This document shows, one piece after another, positions 1-8,933 of a DNA stretch of 64,000 bases (the stretch's first letter is position 1; each line of letters starts with the position of its first letter). The stretch comes from Desulfosudis oleivorans (GTDB lineage: Bacteria > Desulfobacterota > Desulfobacteria > Desulfobacterales > SURF-7): contig DYJC01000012.1 in NCBI GenBank assembly GCA_020723305.1, positions 1 through 64,000 on the forward strand, given 5' to 3'. The notes under the pieces were generated by a model. The model searched no databases and was not told the DNA's origin. It worked only from the letters and a program-made list of their open reading frames with translations. The translations under genes and the position numbers were made by a program.

Positions 1-121
1 TGGAAGATTATGTTAATATTATATATATGTCAATAAAAATAACTTAGCGCTTATGGGGGCCAGGGGGGTGTCATATTAATTGATCATTCTATGCTGATGA
101 AACCGAAACCCGAAAGTTGAG

Positions 122-550
122 TTATTTTTCTTTTTCAGCTGTTTCCTCAAGCTGTTTTATTTTTTTTTTCTGGATCGATATTTTTCCAAACGCATCTTCT
201 ATTTTGTAAAGGAGTTCATCGATGTCGACAGGCTTCATGAGATAATCAAACGCGCCCAATTCCATACCCTCCCTGGCAACTTCTAGCGATGCATGGCCGG
301 TGAGCATAATGACTTCGGTAAGCGGCCACTGTCTTTTGATTTCCCTTAGCATCTCAATGCCGTCCATACCCGGCATTCTTACATCCAATACAACAATGTC
401 CGACGATGATTGCCGCAAAAGCCCAAGCCCTTCTTCTCCGTTTCCGGCTCCACGAACATCAATACCCCTTTTGGACATTCGTTTGAGAAGCGTATTGAGA
501 AAATCGATTTCATCATCCACAAACAAAACGTTGAAACGACTCGAATTCAT
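122..550 (-). CDS. Receiver-only response regulator
   Basis: 142-residue single-domain CheY-like protein. The acidic pair follows strand 1 (VDDE near residue 11), the phospho-acceptor Asp is D56 in VLDVRMPGMDG, the switch Thr sits in VIMLTGHA and the invariant Lys in YLMKPVD. After the receiver there is only a short Lys/Glu-rich tail and no output domain, so it should act by protein contact or phosphorelay rather than by DNA binding. It overlaps the next regulator upstream by 4 bp and is the last gene of a run of three receivers and a histidine kinase, which suggests they share one signalling pathway. Family assignment is secure; the partner is inferred from position. Confidence 0.93.
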   Translation of the reverse strand: MNSSRFNVLFVDDEIDFLNTLLKRMSKRGIDVRGAGNGEEGLGLLRQSSSDIVVLDVRMPGMDGIEMLREIKRQWPLTEVIMLTGHASLEVAREGMELGAFDYLMKPVDIDELLYKIEDAFGKISIQKKKIKQLEETAEKEK

Positions 551-954
551 TTGATGTTCTCCTTATGCTTCATGCCTACGGCATCGGATATTTTTTGAAG
601 CAACTCGTTTAATTCACAAGGTTTGGTCAGATAATCAAAAGCTCCCAGATGCACGCCTTCCTGGGCTGAAGATTCGGAGCCATGTCCTGTCAACATGATT
701 ACCGGCATCTGCGGGACCATTTTTTTAAATATTTTTAAAACTTCGATGCCGTCCATATCTTCCATCTTCAGATCGAGTATCGCGACATCAAAATCTTTTG
801 ATCGCAGAAGCTGAATCGCTTCCGATCCACTGCCGGCGGTTTCAACAATAACGCCTCTTTTTCCCATGCGTTTGCTTATTACCGTCGAAAACCCGACTTC
901 ATCATCAACCAGTAAAAGTTTGATTGGTATGTCGGTTTCACGGGTATCCTGCAT
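547..954 (-). CDS. Receiver-only response regulator
   Basis: CheY-like protein of about 135 residues. From the chosen start the phospho-acceptor is about D61, in AILDLKMEDMDG; the MLTGHG and YLTKPCE motifs complete the active site. I place the start at the ATG at 954 (MQDTRET) because GGGAG lies 8 nt upstream; a TTG at 969 would put that sequence inside the gene. There is no effector domain. It is the middle of three tandem receivers, overlapping the downstream one by 4 bp, so the three are probably co-translated. Confidence 0.92.
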   Translation of the reverse strand: MQDTRETDIPIKLLLVDDEVGFSTVISKRMGKRGVIVETAGSGSEAIQLLRSKDFDVAILDLKMEDMDGIEVLKIFKKMVPQMPVIMLTGHGSESSAQEGVHLGAFDYLTKPCELNELLQKISDAVGMKHKENIK

Positions 955-971
955 TTGATTATCTCCCAATA

Positions 972-1403
972 TTATGTCCTCCGGGATGTGATTTCTTTTA
1001 TGCGGGCTTCGGCGATACGTTCTTCATGACGCCTTTTTTTGGCGGCGGCTTCATCCACTTTGATCATTAAAACGTCAATCTCGCAGGGTTTCATCAAGTA
1101 GTCGTGTGCACCCCATTTCATTCCCTCTATGGCTGATTCTACAGTCGCGTGTCCGGTCAGCATGATCACCTCGACCAGCGGAAAGCGCTTTTTAATTTCT
1201 TTGAGTGTTTCGATGCCATCCATACCCGGCATCTTTACATCCAGGATAACGACTTCGATATTTTTTTTATTTTCCAGTTGCTGCATAGCATCATTGCCGT
1301 TGTTGGCAGTAGAGATATCGAGATTTCTTTTCATCAAGCGTTTCGTCATGGTTTCCACAAAAGCTGTTTCGTCATCCACCAGAAGCACATTACAAAGTGT
1401 CAT
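972..1403 (-). CDS. Receiver-only response regulator
   Basis: 143-residue CheY-like protein with DDE at residues 10-12, phospho-acceptor D55 in ILDVKMPGMDG, a Thr in MLTGHATVES and a Lys in YLMKPCE. The C-terminus is a basic, charged helix (KKRRHEERIAEARIKEI) that could be a docking element. A GGAG ribosome site precedes the ATG. It lies 56 bp downstream of the histidine kinase and heads the three-receiver series. All three are similar to one another, which points to local duplication. Confidence 0.93.
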   Translation of the reverse strand: MTLCNVLLVDDETAFVETMTKRLMKRNLDISTANNGNDAMQQLENKKNIEVVILDVKMPGMDGIETLKEIKKRFPLVEVIMLTGHATVESAIEGMKWGAHDYLMKPCEIDVLMIKVDEAAAKKRRHEERIAEARIKEITSRRT

Positions 1404-1459
1404 TGTTTTCTCCTTTTATTAAGGTCATGAATAATCGCATTTGAAATAAAAATTACCGT

Positions 1460-3184
1460 CTATTCAGGGTTAATGTTTTTTATTATAGTTTCAATCCGCT
1501 TTTCGAAAGTCGGCAGCATCACCAGAAATGTTGTTCCGAGGCCGACGACGCTTTTGACTTGAATATTTCCACCGAGCTTATTGACAATGCCAAAGCAGAT
1601 GGAAAGCCCCAAACCAGTGCCTTTCCCAACCGGTTTTGTGGTAAAAAAGGGATCGAAAATTCGTCCCAGATATGCCATGGGAATCCCCGGGCCGGTGTCG
1701 GTGATCTCTGTTACAACCATATCCTCTGCTTTCTGTGTTGAAATCGTGATGGTTCCGCCACTTTTTTCCATGGCATCAATGGCGTTGTTGATCATATTTA
1801 AAAGAATCTGCTGCATTTCTGTGTTGGACGCCCTCACACTCGGGAGGTCCGAATGAAGATTGCTCTTGAAAACAATCCTGCTGTATTTGGCGCGCTGCTC
1901 GGTCAGGCCGATAATTTCCAGTATCAGTTGATTGATATCTACTTCTTGTGTTCGGGAATCGGTCTTGCGTGCAAAACTCAACAACTTGTGCGTGATCTCC
2001 TTACAACGTTTTCCCTGGTTGCTGATCTGCGTTAGAGCACGTTGAAATTCTCCCATATTTTCACTCTTCCTGAACTCTTCTTCTTCCAGGAGATCTTTTA
2101 TCCATCCGGCTTCTTCCACCATTATCGCTACTGGATTGTTAATTTCGTGAGCAATGCCTGCTGCCAGTTCGCCGATGGAAGCCAGCTTTCCGCTCTCAAT
2201 AACCTGCTGATTCATCATTTCTTTTTCCAGATTGGCCTTGGCGATTCGTGAAACCGTCCGGCGCGACAGCAGGTAGGCCATGATCACAATACCGAGGCTG
2301 CCGAGCATGAAAATCAGTAAGGCAATTCGAAATGCCCGTCGCACAATTGAATATGCATCCGCTATATCCTGCTGATAAATCAACAGCCAGTCGCCGTTTT
2401 TTAAAAACGAGGTCACATATATACTGGTCCTGCCGGATGAATCTTCTTTCCTGGATATCTGCACTTTTTCCGGATGTGCGCCTCCTTCCAGCAAAAGTTC
2501 ATCCAGTATTTTTCGACTAGGCAGAGAATCGGTGTGGGGGTTGGTCTGGTATTCTCCGGATCGATTTAAAATAAAGGCATAACCGGTTTTACCAATACTG
2601 ATGTTTTCCACCAGATCGTTAAAAGCCATAAAATCGATGGTGGCTCTTATAATCCAGTCATGACCTTTATAGCTCTTTTTGATCGACAGGATAAAATGAG
2701 GCAGTCCGCGTAACCCCAGAAATACATCACTGATAAAAAACGGTTGCTTAATTGCTTTTTTAAACCAGTCGGCTTCATGATAATCAGCCTTTCCCAGCTT
2801 AAAGGGTCCTGCATAGGCAACCTGTTTTCCTTCATCGTTGACAATTCCCAAATCCACAAAAACAGGTCCATATTCTGATTGAAGGATGGCAAGTCGTTCA
2901 TTCAAAAATTGTTCATTGCTTAACTGATCGATATCAAATATTTTTGAAAAGTGTCGAATATTGAATAACCGCTCCTTCAGAAAGCTGTCGATGTTTTGCT
3001 TGTGCTTCAAGACCAATTCTTTCAGGTGTGCTTCCATCTTTTCCTGATAGGATGTCTGGAATTGATTCAGGAGTAAAATGATTACCAGTATTGTCGGCGT
3101 TATTGACACAAGGATAACCGTCAGCACCATATTTCGCATCAAGGATTGATAAAAGGGGTTTTGCAACAGTTTGTTGTTTTTCAT
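1460..3184 (-). CDS. Membrane sensor histidine kinase, dCache type
   Basis: 574 residues. A membrane helix at about 18-40 and another at about 284-306 enclose a periplasmic region of about 240 residues that resembles a dCache ligand-binding domain. The cytoplasmic part has a HisKA helix with phospho-acceptor H346 (AGIAHEINNP), then HATPase_c motifs: the N box in NMINNAIDAM, the G1 box DTGPGIP and the G2 box GKGTGLGLS. There is no obvious HAMP domain. It precedes three receiver proteins in the same direction and is presumably their phosphodonor. The signal is unknown; the neighbouring TauE/SafE transporter hints at a small acid or sulfur compound, but this is conjecture. Confidence 0.93.
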   Translation of the reverse strand: MKNNKLLQNPFYQSLMRNMVLTVILVSITPTILVIILLLNQFQTSYQEKMEAHLKELVLKHKQNIDSFLKERLFNIRHFSKIFDIDQLSNEQFLNERLAILQSEYGPVFVDLGIVNDEGKQVAYAGPFKLGKADYHEADWFKKAIKQPFFISDVFLGLRGLPHFILSIKKSYKGHDWIIRATIDFMAFNDLVENISIGKTGYAFILNRSGEYQTNPHTDSLPSRKILDELLLEGGAHPEKVQISRKEDSSGRTSIYVTSFLKNGDWLLIYQQDIADAYSIVRRAFRIALLIFMLGSLGIVIMAYLLSRRTVSRIAKANLEKEMMNQQVIESGKLASIGELAAGIAHEINNPVAIMVEEAGWIKDLLEEEEFRKSENMGEFQRALTQISNQGKRCKEITHKLLSFARKTDSRTQEVDINQLILEIIGLTEQRAKYSRIVFKSNLHSDLPSVRASNTEMQQILLNMINNAIDAMEKSGGTITISTQKAEDMVVTEITDTGPGIPMAYLGRIFDPFFTTKPVGKGTGLGLSICFGIVNKLGGNIQVKSVVGLGTTFLVMLPTFEKRIETIIKNINPE

Positions 3185-3399
3185 TCGGTGCTTCCTATCC
3201 TTGGATTCATTGTCAAAAAAAGGCTTTATTTTTTCAAATCAATTACGTTGTATGGATGTTGAAATTCAGCAACGACTATGCCATTTTATTTTGGAGTTGT
3301 CAAAGCAGTCGAAGGTATACTTGAATCGTACTTATATTCGAATAGTTAAAAAGATTACCGGTTTTTCATCTTAAAACTGAATTGGCTCCGGAGAAAAAA

Positions 3400-5982
3400 T
3401 CAGGATGGTATAAACTTATAGTCTTCTCTAATAAAGGCCTCTGAGAGACTTGTAATACTTTGTTCCGTATTCATCAGCATATCCATCTGGCGGGTGTAAA
3501 TAAGAAGCCTTCCGACTTGATCAAGCTTTTTCCGGATAATTTCTTCCGGCTGTTTTGAAAACCTTGCGGTTACCCGATCCCCGTAAACCTCTACCAAAAA
3601 TTCCAAGGATTGCAGAACCTGCTGGATGAGCCTTGCCCTCCGGCTGCGGCGAAGCAGATCCGCAGCACCTCCCATGAATGTAAAATTGATATAATTCATG
3701 TTGGGCACCGGCCCGCAATAGGCGTCCAGTATACTATAATGGTATCCCACCCGTGAACTGAAATTCATGTATTTGTCGGATATAATGGCGTAACTCTTTT
3801 CGCCGAACCGGTTTAAGCTGTTTCCCTGAGGAGAGAGCATCTGTTCACTCATGACGGAAATAAATCCCTTGAAATTTACCGGCCTGGGTTCGTTTTGGAT
3901 CAGGCCATCATGCATCATTCCCGATAGAATCGCCCTGAATGGAATGGAAACCACCGAATCAACGGAAACTTTTCCTCTTTCAGCCTTTGCTCCGGGAAAA
4001 TTTGTGAGTCCATGGCCCAGGTCGATCACATACAAGTCCATGGGCAGGGGGGCGTTCAGTTTAAACGAAATATTTCCGTAATCGGTTGTGTAATCTGAGA
4101 TATTGAACATCTCGGAATAAGAGCGCTCATGGATGAAACGCATTATGTCATGAACTGTTTTGCAGTTTTCAGGACTGAATTTCGGAGAATTGGGATTGGT
4201 CAGATTCAGGGGGATGATATTTTCTGAATAGAGCTTCAATTTTTTGTAAACCGGGTTATATTTGATGGTAGGATGTTTGGGACGCCTCTGGTTGATCAGT
4301 TCTGCAACCTCTCCTTGGTAAATCTTTCCATTATCTGCATCCACGGTTAGTAAGTCGTTTTTTTGGATCAGGGACATTGCGTTTTTCATGTTTAACAGGG
4401 TGGGGACGTGGAATTCCCTTGCAAGGGAGGCCATGTGACCGGTAATGCTGCCGGACTCCACAATGATGGCAGATGTTTTCTGCATGGCCATGACATAAAG
4501 AGGTGATGATTGGGTTGCTATCAGAACCCCGCCTTCAGGGAAATCATTTAATTCCTTTTCACTTCGAACCGGAAAGGCAGGTCCGTATCCTATGCCGGGG
4601 CAGGCAATATCACCGTCAGCCAGAATAACGGCATGGCCTGGATACTCCCTGACTGTTGCATCGTTTTCACAGCGGTCTTCAACACGAAGCGGTCTGGCCT
4701 GCAGAATGATCACCTGGTCGTGTTCATCAATAGCCCATTCAATATCCTGAGGGAAACAATAGTGATTTTCGATTATGACAGCATAACCGGCAAGCAGCTC
4801 CATCTGTTCAGGACGTAAGCAGGGATTCTTCTGAAGGGTTTCTTCAACAGGCTTTTCCATCACATACCCGTCAGGATGGATGGTCACCTGACAGGACTTG
4901 CTTGCGATATTCGCTGACAGGAGACTGTGCCCCGGTTCCTTGCTTAGTTTATAGACATCCGGCGTGGCCTTTCCGTCAACCACGGAGGTGCCTAAACCCC
5001 AGAGGGCATTGATCAGGATATTATTGTCCAGAAGATCACAAGGGCTTGCCGTGTAAAGAACGCCGCTTGCTTTTGAATTGATCATTTCAAGGCAGCCTAC
5101 GCTCATGTCCGCTTCTCCAAAGGGGATGCCCATATACAACCGGTAAAAAATTGCTCTGGGTGTAAACAGGCTGGCCAGAACTTTTAGATATTCCTGAATG
5201 ATTTTATCCGGAGGCACATTTAAAACGGAAATATACTGGCCGGCAAACGACAAATCGGAATCTTCTCCGATTGCACTGCTTCGCATGGACACACAGGTTT
5301 TTTTCTGATCATCCACAAAACGTTCATAGGCATCCAGAATCGCCTGCTCAACAGGCGGGGGGACAATTGCTTTCAGAAAAAGGTCTTGTATATTGCGACT
5401 GGTCTTGTCAATGGATTCCGGATCATTGGTGTTGAGGTCCATTTTCTGCATTCTGATCTGATCCAGAAGGTCATTTGCCTGGATAATTTCTTGGAAGGCC
5501 GCGGTGGTAATGGCAAAGCCTCTGGGAATAGGAATTCCAAGGGATTTCACTTCACCCAGATTGGCATTTTTCCCGCCCACTGCCGCCACCATCTCTTTGT
5601 TGATGCTGGTGTATGGAACCACATAATCCTTTGTAGCTGGAACTGCCTTCTGATCGCGCTGTGCAGCAAAAAGATCGTTAACCTGGTTCAGCATTGTCCG
5701 AAAAGGCGGATAGGGACGGCCGGATAACTTTTCAAAATTTTTGACCATTCGCTCTATATGAAATATCACTCTGGCGGTTTGAGATCGAATGTATGACATA
5801 GGGAAAAAACTGTTTTCACTAAGTTTTTTTTCAAAGTCAGATATGATTTTGAGAAGCTCGGAATTGGATTCCAGGATGGATTTAAAATAGGTGTATTTTT
5901 TTCGGAAAATTTCGTGGGCCTTGCTTCCTGAAGCAGACCGGCTGCGTAATATCTTAAATCGGGAAAGCAGGCTCCGGAACAT
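3400..5982 (-). CDS. PEP-synthase-like protein (ATP-grasp plus phosphohistidine domain)
   Basis: 860 residues. After about 120 helical residues comes a PEP synthase/PPDK N-terminal ATP-binding domain (VGGKNANLGEVKSLGIPIP near 135, SMRSSAIGEDS near 232, the QARP end motif near 428). A mobile swivelling domain follows, with the probable phosphohistidine H516 in GSITGHMASLARE. The last 300 residues do not show the PEP/pyruvate-binding TIM barrel of true PEP synthase or PPDK, so conventional PEP synthesis looks unlikely; this layout is closer to rifampin-phosphotransferase-like enzymes, which move a phosphoryl group from ATP to another acceptor. It sits between the kinase and a transporter block. 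Domain calls are firm; the substrate is unknown. Confidence 0.85.
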   Translation of the reverse strand: MFRSLLSRFKILRSRSASGSKAHEIFRKKYTYFKSILESNSELLKIISDFEKKLSENSFFPMSYIRSQTARVIFHIERMVKNFEKLSGRPYPPFRTMLNQVNDLFAAQRDQKAVPATKDYVVPYTSINKEMVAAVGGKNANLGEVKSLGIPIPRGFAITTAAFQEIIQANDLLDQIRMQKMDLNTNDPESIDKTSRNIQDLFLKAIVPPPVEQAILDAYERFVDDQKKTCVSMRSSAIGEDSDLSFAGQYISVLNVPPDKIIQEYLKVLASLFTPRAIFYRLYMGIPFGEADMSVGCLEMINSKASGVLYTASPCDLLDNNILINALWGLGTSVVDGKATPDVYKLSKEPGHSLLSANIASKSCQVTIHPDGYVMEKPVEETLQKNPCLRPEQMELLAGYAVIIENHYCFPQDIEWAIDEHDQVIILQARPLRVEDRCENDATVREYPGHAVILADGDIACPGIGYGPAFPVRSEKELNDFPEGGVLIATQSSPLYVMAMQKTSAIIVESGSITGHMASLAREFHVPTLLNMKNAMSLIQKNDLLTVDADNGKIYQGEVAELINQRRPKHPTIKYNPVYKKLKLYSENIIPLNLTNPNSPKFSPENCKTVHDIMRFIHERSYSEMFNISDYTTDYGNISFKLNAPLPMDLYVIDLGHGLTNFPGAKAERGKVSVDSVVSIPFRAILSGMMHDGLIQNEPRPVNFKGFISVMSEQMLSPQGNSLNRFGEKSYAIISDKYMNFSSRVGYHYSILDAYCGPVPNMNYINFTFMGGAADLLRRSRRARLIQQVLQSLEFLVEVYGDRVTARFSKQPEEIIRKKLDQVGRLLIYTRQMDMLMNTEQSITSLSEAFIREDYKFIPS

Positions 5983-5990
5983 AACTCCTC

Positions 5991-6233
5991 CTATTTTTCA
6001 TGCAATGCCGGATCTGCAGCAATAACCGCATGAGAAATTTCCTTAGAGCGGAGCCGTTTTATTGTTATTTTTGCGATGATCAGGGTTGGCACGCACATGA
6101 GGGTGAAACTCTTGATAAATGTCGGTGTCAGATTCTCCGGTGTCTGCTGACTGCAAAAATACATGCTGATGCAAAGTTGAGCAATCAGTAAAACGTCTGT
6201 TATGATCACAGTGAGTTTCTGGTACAGATTCAT
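5991..6233 (-). CDS. Small two-helix membrane protein
   Basis: 80 residues with two hydrophobic segments (about 8-27 and 41-58) and a charged C-terminal tail; I recognise no family. It lies 8 bp upstream of the PEP-synthase-like gene in the same direction and downstream of a hairpin that separates it from the lipoprotein gene. The pattern suggests an inner-membrane accessory protein of this block. The reading frame could be fortuitous, but tight spacing and membrane topology favour a real gene. Confidence 0.6.
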   Translation of the reverse strand: MNLYQKLTVIITDVLLIAQLCISMYFCSQQTPENLTPTFIKSFTLMCVPTLIIAKITIKRLRSKEISHAVIAADPALHEK

Positions 6234-6275
6234 GGGGCGCCTCTGTCTTTACTTTCATGGATTGTAAAAGATATA

Positions 6276-6310
6276 CCGGATGAGGGAGTTAAAATCAACC
6301 CCTCATCCGG
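6276..6310 (-). terminator. Strong hairpin, possible terminator or attenuator
   Basis: Perfect 11-bp inverted repeat CCGGATGAGGG / CCCTCATCCGG just after the lipoprotein stop codon. On the minus strand it is followed by TATATCTTTTAC, a weak T tract, so it may be a partial terminator or an mRNA-stabilising 3' hairpin that lowers expression of the kinase/regulator genes relative to the transporter genes. Confidence 0.55.
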
Positions 6311-6318
6311 CGTTCAAC

Positions 6319-6921
6319 CTATTTTTTAAATATATCTGTTTTGCTGACATTCATGAAACGTAAGGATTTGCCGGGTTCCTTGTAATAAATACGAACCTCG
6401 TCTCCCGGAGTCCATGTCTCCTTAGGCATGGCAAAATATTCATCCGGAACCGAAAAGGTCAACAAGACTTTCCTCTTCGATAGGTACAGTGTAATTGTCT
6501 TTTTTTCTTGATCAAAAGCAGGAAAATCTCTGTTTTTCTTGGTGCCTGGATCAAAAACAAGGGGATCCTTTGAATCCACCTTCTTTTTTTCTTCCACGAT
6601 GGTGAAATTTACAGTGGCAAACGTATTTAAATCCTTCAGAAAAATAACGGCTTCCTTTTTGTCAAGATCAATCTTCATCAGATTGCCGGCCTTTGGTGCT
6701 GGACCGGTTTCATTTGGATCATCCGGCAGCTTGTAGGAAACAGGCGGCAGGGCTGTGTAGTCTGGTTTTTTTGAATCTTCACTCTTATCCTGTATTATAA
6801 CGACTGTCTTTTCATCTTTATCATAAGCGATCACCCTTCCCTGATCAACCTGGCCGAATTTGTCGCAGCCGGATGCAGTAAGAACTGCCAAAAGGATGAT
6901 GAAAATCATATGTCTGGCCAT
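6319..6921 (-). CDS. Lipoprotein, DUF4881-like
   Basis: 200 residues. The N-terminus is a lipoprotein signal peptide (hydrophobic stretch, then LTASGC with Cys19 as the lipidation site). The mature part begins KFGQVDQGRVIAYDKDEK and is rich in beta strands; it resembles the DUF4881 lipoproteins I associate with Desulfovibrio relatives, though I cannot run a profile. It lies 45 bp downstream of the TauE/SafE permease, so it may be a periplasmic accessory of that transporter. Lipoprotein status is clear; the family name is from memory. Confidence 0.75.
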   Translation of the reverse strand: MARHMIFIILLAVLTASGCDKFGQVDQGRVIAYDKDEKTVVIIQDKSEDSKKPDYTALPPVSYKLPDDPNETGPAPKAGNLMKIDLDKKEAVIFLKDLNTFATVNFTIVEEKKKVDSKDPLVFDPGTKKNRDFPAFDQEKKTITLYLSKRKVLLTFSVPDEYFAMPKETWTPGDEVRIYYKEPGKSLRFMNVSKTDIFKK

Positions 6922-6966
6922 ATACTTCCTCCTATTACAATGGGTCGAAGATGATTAACCTCAATT

Positions 6967-8010
6967 TTATTTCTTTGCCGCTATTTCCGCTTTTGCACCT
7001 TTGATCATCATGATGAAGATATAGGCGGACATCGCGAATACCAGCCCCAGGATCAAGGCCGTGGCAGTCCCGTCAAACAGGCTGCTGTATGCCGGAATTT
7101 GTTTGGCAAGAAGTTTTAACACAATGGAAATGGCGCAACCGATAACCGCATAGCCAAAAACAACCCGGATGCCATAGCCTTTGATATATTTGGTGGCCAC
7201 GGTTCCGACCTGGGCGCCGATGGAAGCTCCCACCAGCATGATGATGGCTGCCACCAGTTCCGTACGGCCTTTGAATGTATACGTTGCAGCGCCATAGAGT
7301 CCGGAAATCATTACTTCAAAAAGGTCCGTTCCAACCGCCACATGCGTCGGGCACCCTACCAGATAAATCAGGGACGGCATCCGGATCAGACCGCCGCCGA
7401 TCCCCAGGATTCCGGCCAGCCATCCGGTTAAGAAACTTACCATGATGGGCAACCATGCGGAACAATAAATACCCGCTTCTTTGAAATGCATCATCGGGGG
7501 TATTTTTATTTTATGAAATGTCTTATGCCATTCAATTCCTTTGGCTTGCTCATTTGTTTCACCGGAATGCAGATTCTCTCTTTCTTTCCGCTTAATCTTG
7601 GCCACATCTGCAAATACCAGCCAGGCGATACCGGTCAGAAGGAAGAGATACAGATAGCGCACCACTACCTCCACACTCCCCAATCGTTCCAGCCACATGA
7701 CCATCTGGGCGCCCAATTCAAATCCGACAACGGTGCCGACCAGCATAATGAGGCCAAGCTTATAGTCAACATTTCCGAACTTGCCATGGCGCATGGTGGC
7801 GATAAGGGATTTGCCGGCCATGTGTGCAATGTCGGTTCCAATGGCAAAAGCCATGGGAAACCCAAGGATGTTCAATCCAGGGGTAACCATCCATGCGCCG
7901 CCCATTCCGAAAAATCCGCCGATAATACCGACACCAATCCCTAAAATGATCAATCCCGGCCAGAATATTTCCACTCCTGCAATCGGCATGAGAACATACA
8001 ACCAATCCAT
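6967..8010 (-). CDS. Sulfite exporter TauE/SafE family permease
   Basis: 347 residues with about eight or nine hydrophobic segments. It has the two Gly-rich repeats typical of the family: GIIGGFFGMGGAWMVTPGLN near residue 30 and LAGILGIGGGLIRMPSLIY near residue 198. TauE/SafE members move small organic or sulfur-containing anions such as sulfite, sulfoacetate or taurine-derived compounds. The gene is 37 bp downstream of the DVU0150-like gene and probably in one operon with it. In a sulfate reducer, export or import of a sulfur oxyanion is plausible, but the substrate cannot be read from sequence. Confidence 0.9.
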   Translation of the reverse strand: MDWLYVLMPIAGVEIFWPGLIILGIGVGIIGGFFGMGGAWMVTPGLNILGFPMAFAIGTDIAHMAGKSLIATMRHGKFGNVDYKLGLIMLVGTVVGFELGAQMVMWLERLGSVEVVVRYLYLFLLTGIAWLVFADVAKIKRKERENLHSGETNEQAKGIEWHKTFHKIKIPPMMHFKEAGIYCSAWLPIMVSFLTGWLAGILGIGGGLIRMPSLIYLVGCPTHVAVGTDLFEVMISGLYGAATYTFKGRTELVAAIIMLVGASIGAQVGTVATKYIKGYGIRVVFGYAVIGCAISIVLKLLAKQIPAYSSLFDGTATALILGLVFAMSAYIFIMMIKGAKAEIAAKK

Positions 8011-8047
8011 ATAATACCTCCTTATATAAAACGTCTGTTATTGGTAA

Positions 8048-8350
8048 TCAATGTTCCGCCAGTTCGCGGGATTTAAGGTCAATGCCGATATGGGCCATGA
8101 TAAAATCCGCAACCGTACCGAACAGCACTCCGATGATGGGGATTAATACAATGGTAAGCAGCATGAAATACACATGGCTTTCATTGTAAAGATTTCCCCA
8201 CCAGGCCATCATTCCGGACAGTTTCCTGGTATCAGCCACAATAACAATGGCTTCCGCTTTTTCTCCGGCAGCCCAGAGCAGGCTGGGCCAGAAAAAGACT
8301 CCCATGACAATCCATTGAATCACTCTTTTTATTCGTTTTTTTAAAGTCAT
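8048..8350 (-). CDS. DVU0150-family small membrane protein
   Basis: 100 residues: a signal-peptide-like N-terminus ending WAAGEKAEA, a short soluble stretch with WWGNLYNESH, then one membrane helix (MLLTIVLIPIIGVLFGTVADFI). It matches the small family I know as DVU0150, which sits next to TauE/SafE permeases in sulfate reducers. It is the first gene of the minus-strand block that continues to the response regulators, preceded by a long non-coding region. Function is unknown; a permease-associated subunit is the simplest reading. Confidence 0.75.
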   Translation of the reverse strand: MTLKKRIKRVIQWIVMGVFFWPSLLWAAGEKAEAIVIVADTRKLSGMMAWWGNLYNESHVYFMLLTIVLIPIIGVLFGTVADFIMAHIGIDLKSRELAEH

Positions 8351-8810
8351 TGTTCCTCCATCTGGTTCAGGTTATCGAACTGTTCAGCCGGAAATTCTCC
8401 GGCTGTAATTTGTTTCATTACCATCTTGCATCTGTTAAAAAAGTTGCCATGATGGTTTGAGCAAACCGTATGCCAATGAATGTTTTTTGGTTATAAATTA
8501 TAACAATATGAAACCATGGAATAATATTTTTTATACCTCAACCCGCTTCCACATGAAATAAAATCCGCTGTCGAAATTTTTTACAGCTTGTAAAAAGCCG
8601 GGTCAATAGAAGAACAGTAATTGAAGGTGCAGGATATGGAAGGCGAAATGGCGGGGAGGAGATCCTTTGATGGACTGTCCTGGTTTGGATATTCCGGTAA
8701 TAATCAAGAGGGAATGATTCGGCAGGGGCAGGCCCCTGTGCCTGCCCTTTGTGATACCCAATATGGTGTCAACATAAAATCAAGGATGATCTCCTTGCCT
8801 CTACCGATCG
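8351..8810. other. Intergenic region, 460 bp
   Basis: Holds no convincing gene. It must contain the promoter for the minus-strand transport/signalling block and the 3' end of the small lysine-rich gene's transcript. The only clear structure is the GGGCAGG/CCTGCCC palindrome listed separately. A plus-strand open frame at 8621-8920 is rejected because it covers the lysine-rich gene in antisense. Confidence 0.6.
8725..8747. repeat. REP-like palindrome
   Basis: Inverted repeat GGGCAGG (8726-8732) and CCTGCCC (8741-8747) with an 8-nt loop CCCCTGTG. No T tract follows on either strand, so it is unlikely to be a terminator. It resembles the short GC-rich palindromes scattered between genes in many bacteria. 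Confidence 0.5.
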
Positions 8811-8915
8811 TTATTTACCCTTTTCTTTTTTTTGTTTCCGTTTTTCTTTCAGTGTGTGTTGACTTTTTTTCTGATCTTCACGTTTCCCTTTATCTCTTTT
8901 CCCTTTGTCTGCCAT
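8811..8915 (-). CDS. 34-residue lysine-rich protein
   Basis: A 34-residue frame starting MADKGKRDKGKRE and ending KEKGK, preceded by a consensus AAGGAGG ribosome site 7 nt before the ATG. About half of the residues are Lys or Arg and there are no hydrophobic residues after the start except one Leu, so it should be disordered and could bind nucleic acid or ribosomes. It lies 18 bp downstream of the SPFH lipoprotein gene. The strong ribosome site and the regular K/R/E pattern argue that it is translated. Function unknown. Confidence 0.65.
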   Translation of the reverse strand: MADKGKRDKGKREDQKKSQHTLKEKRKQKKEKGK

Positions 8916-8933
8916 TATAGCCTCCTTTCTTCT

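Noticed and set aside
3372-3388. Possible fourth MITE end (ACTGAATTGGCTCC)
   Set aside because: Only about 10 bp match and no partner end or internal arms nearby.
7486-7944. Long plus-strand frame inside the TauE/SafE gene
   Set aside because: Antisense shadow of a well-supported gene.
8621-8920. 99-residue plus-strand open frame
   Set aside because: Antisense to the lysine-rich gene that has a consensus ribosome site; no ribosome site of its own.
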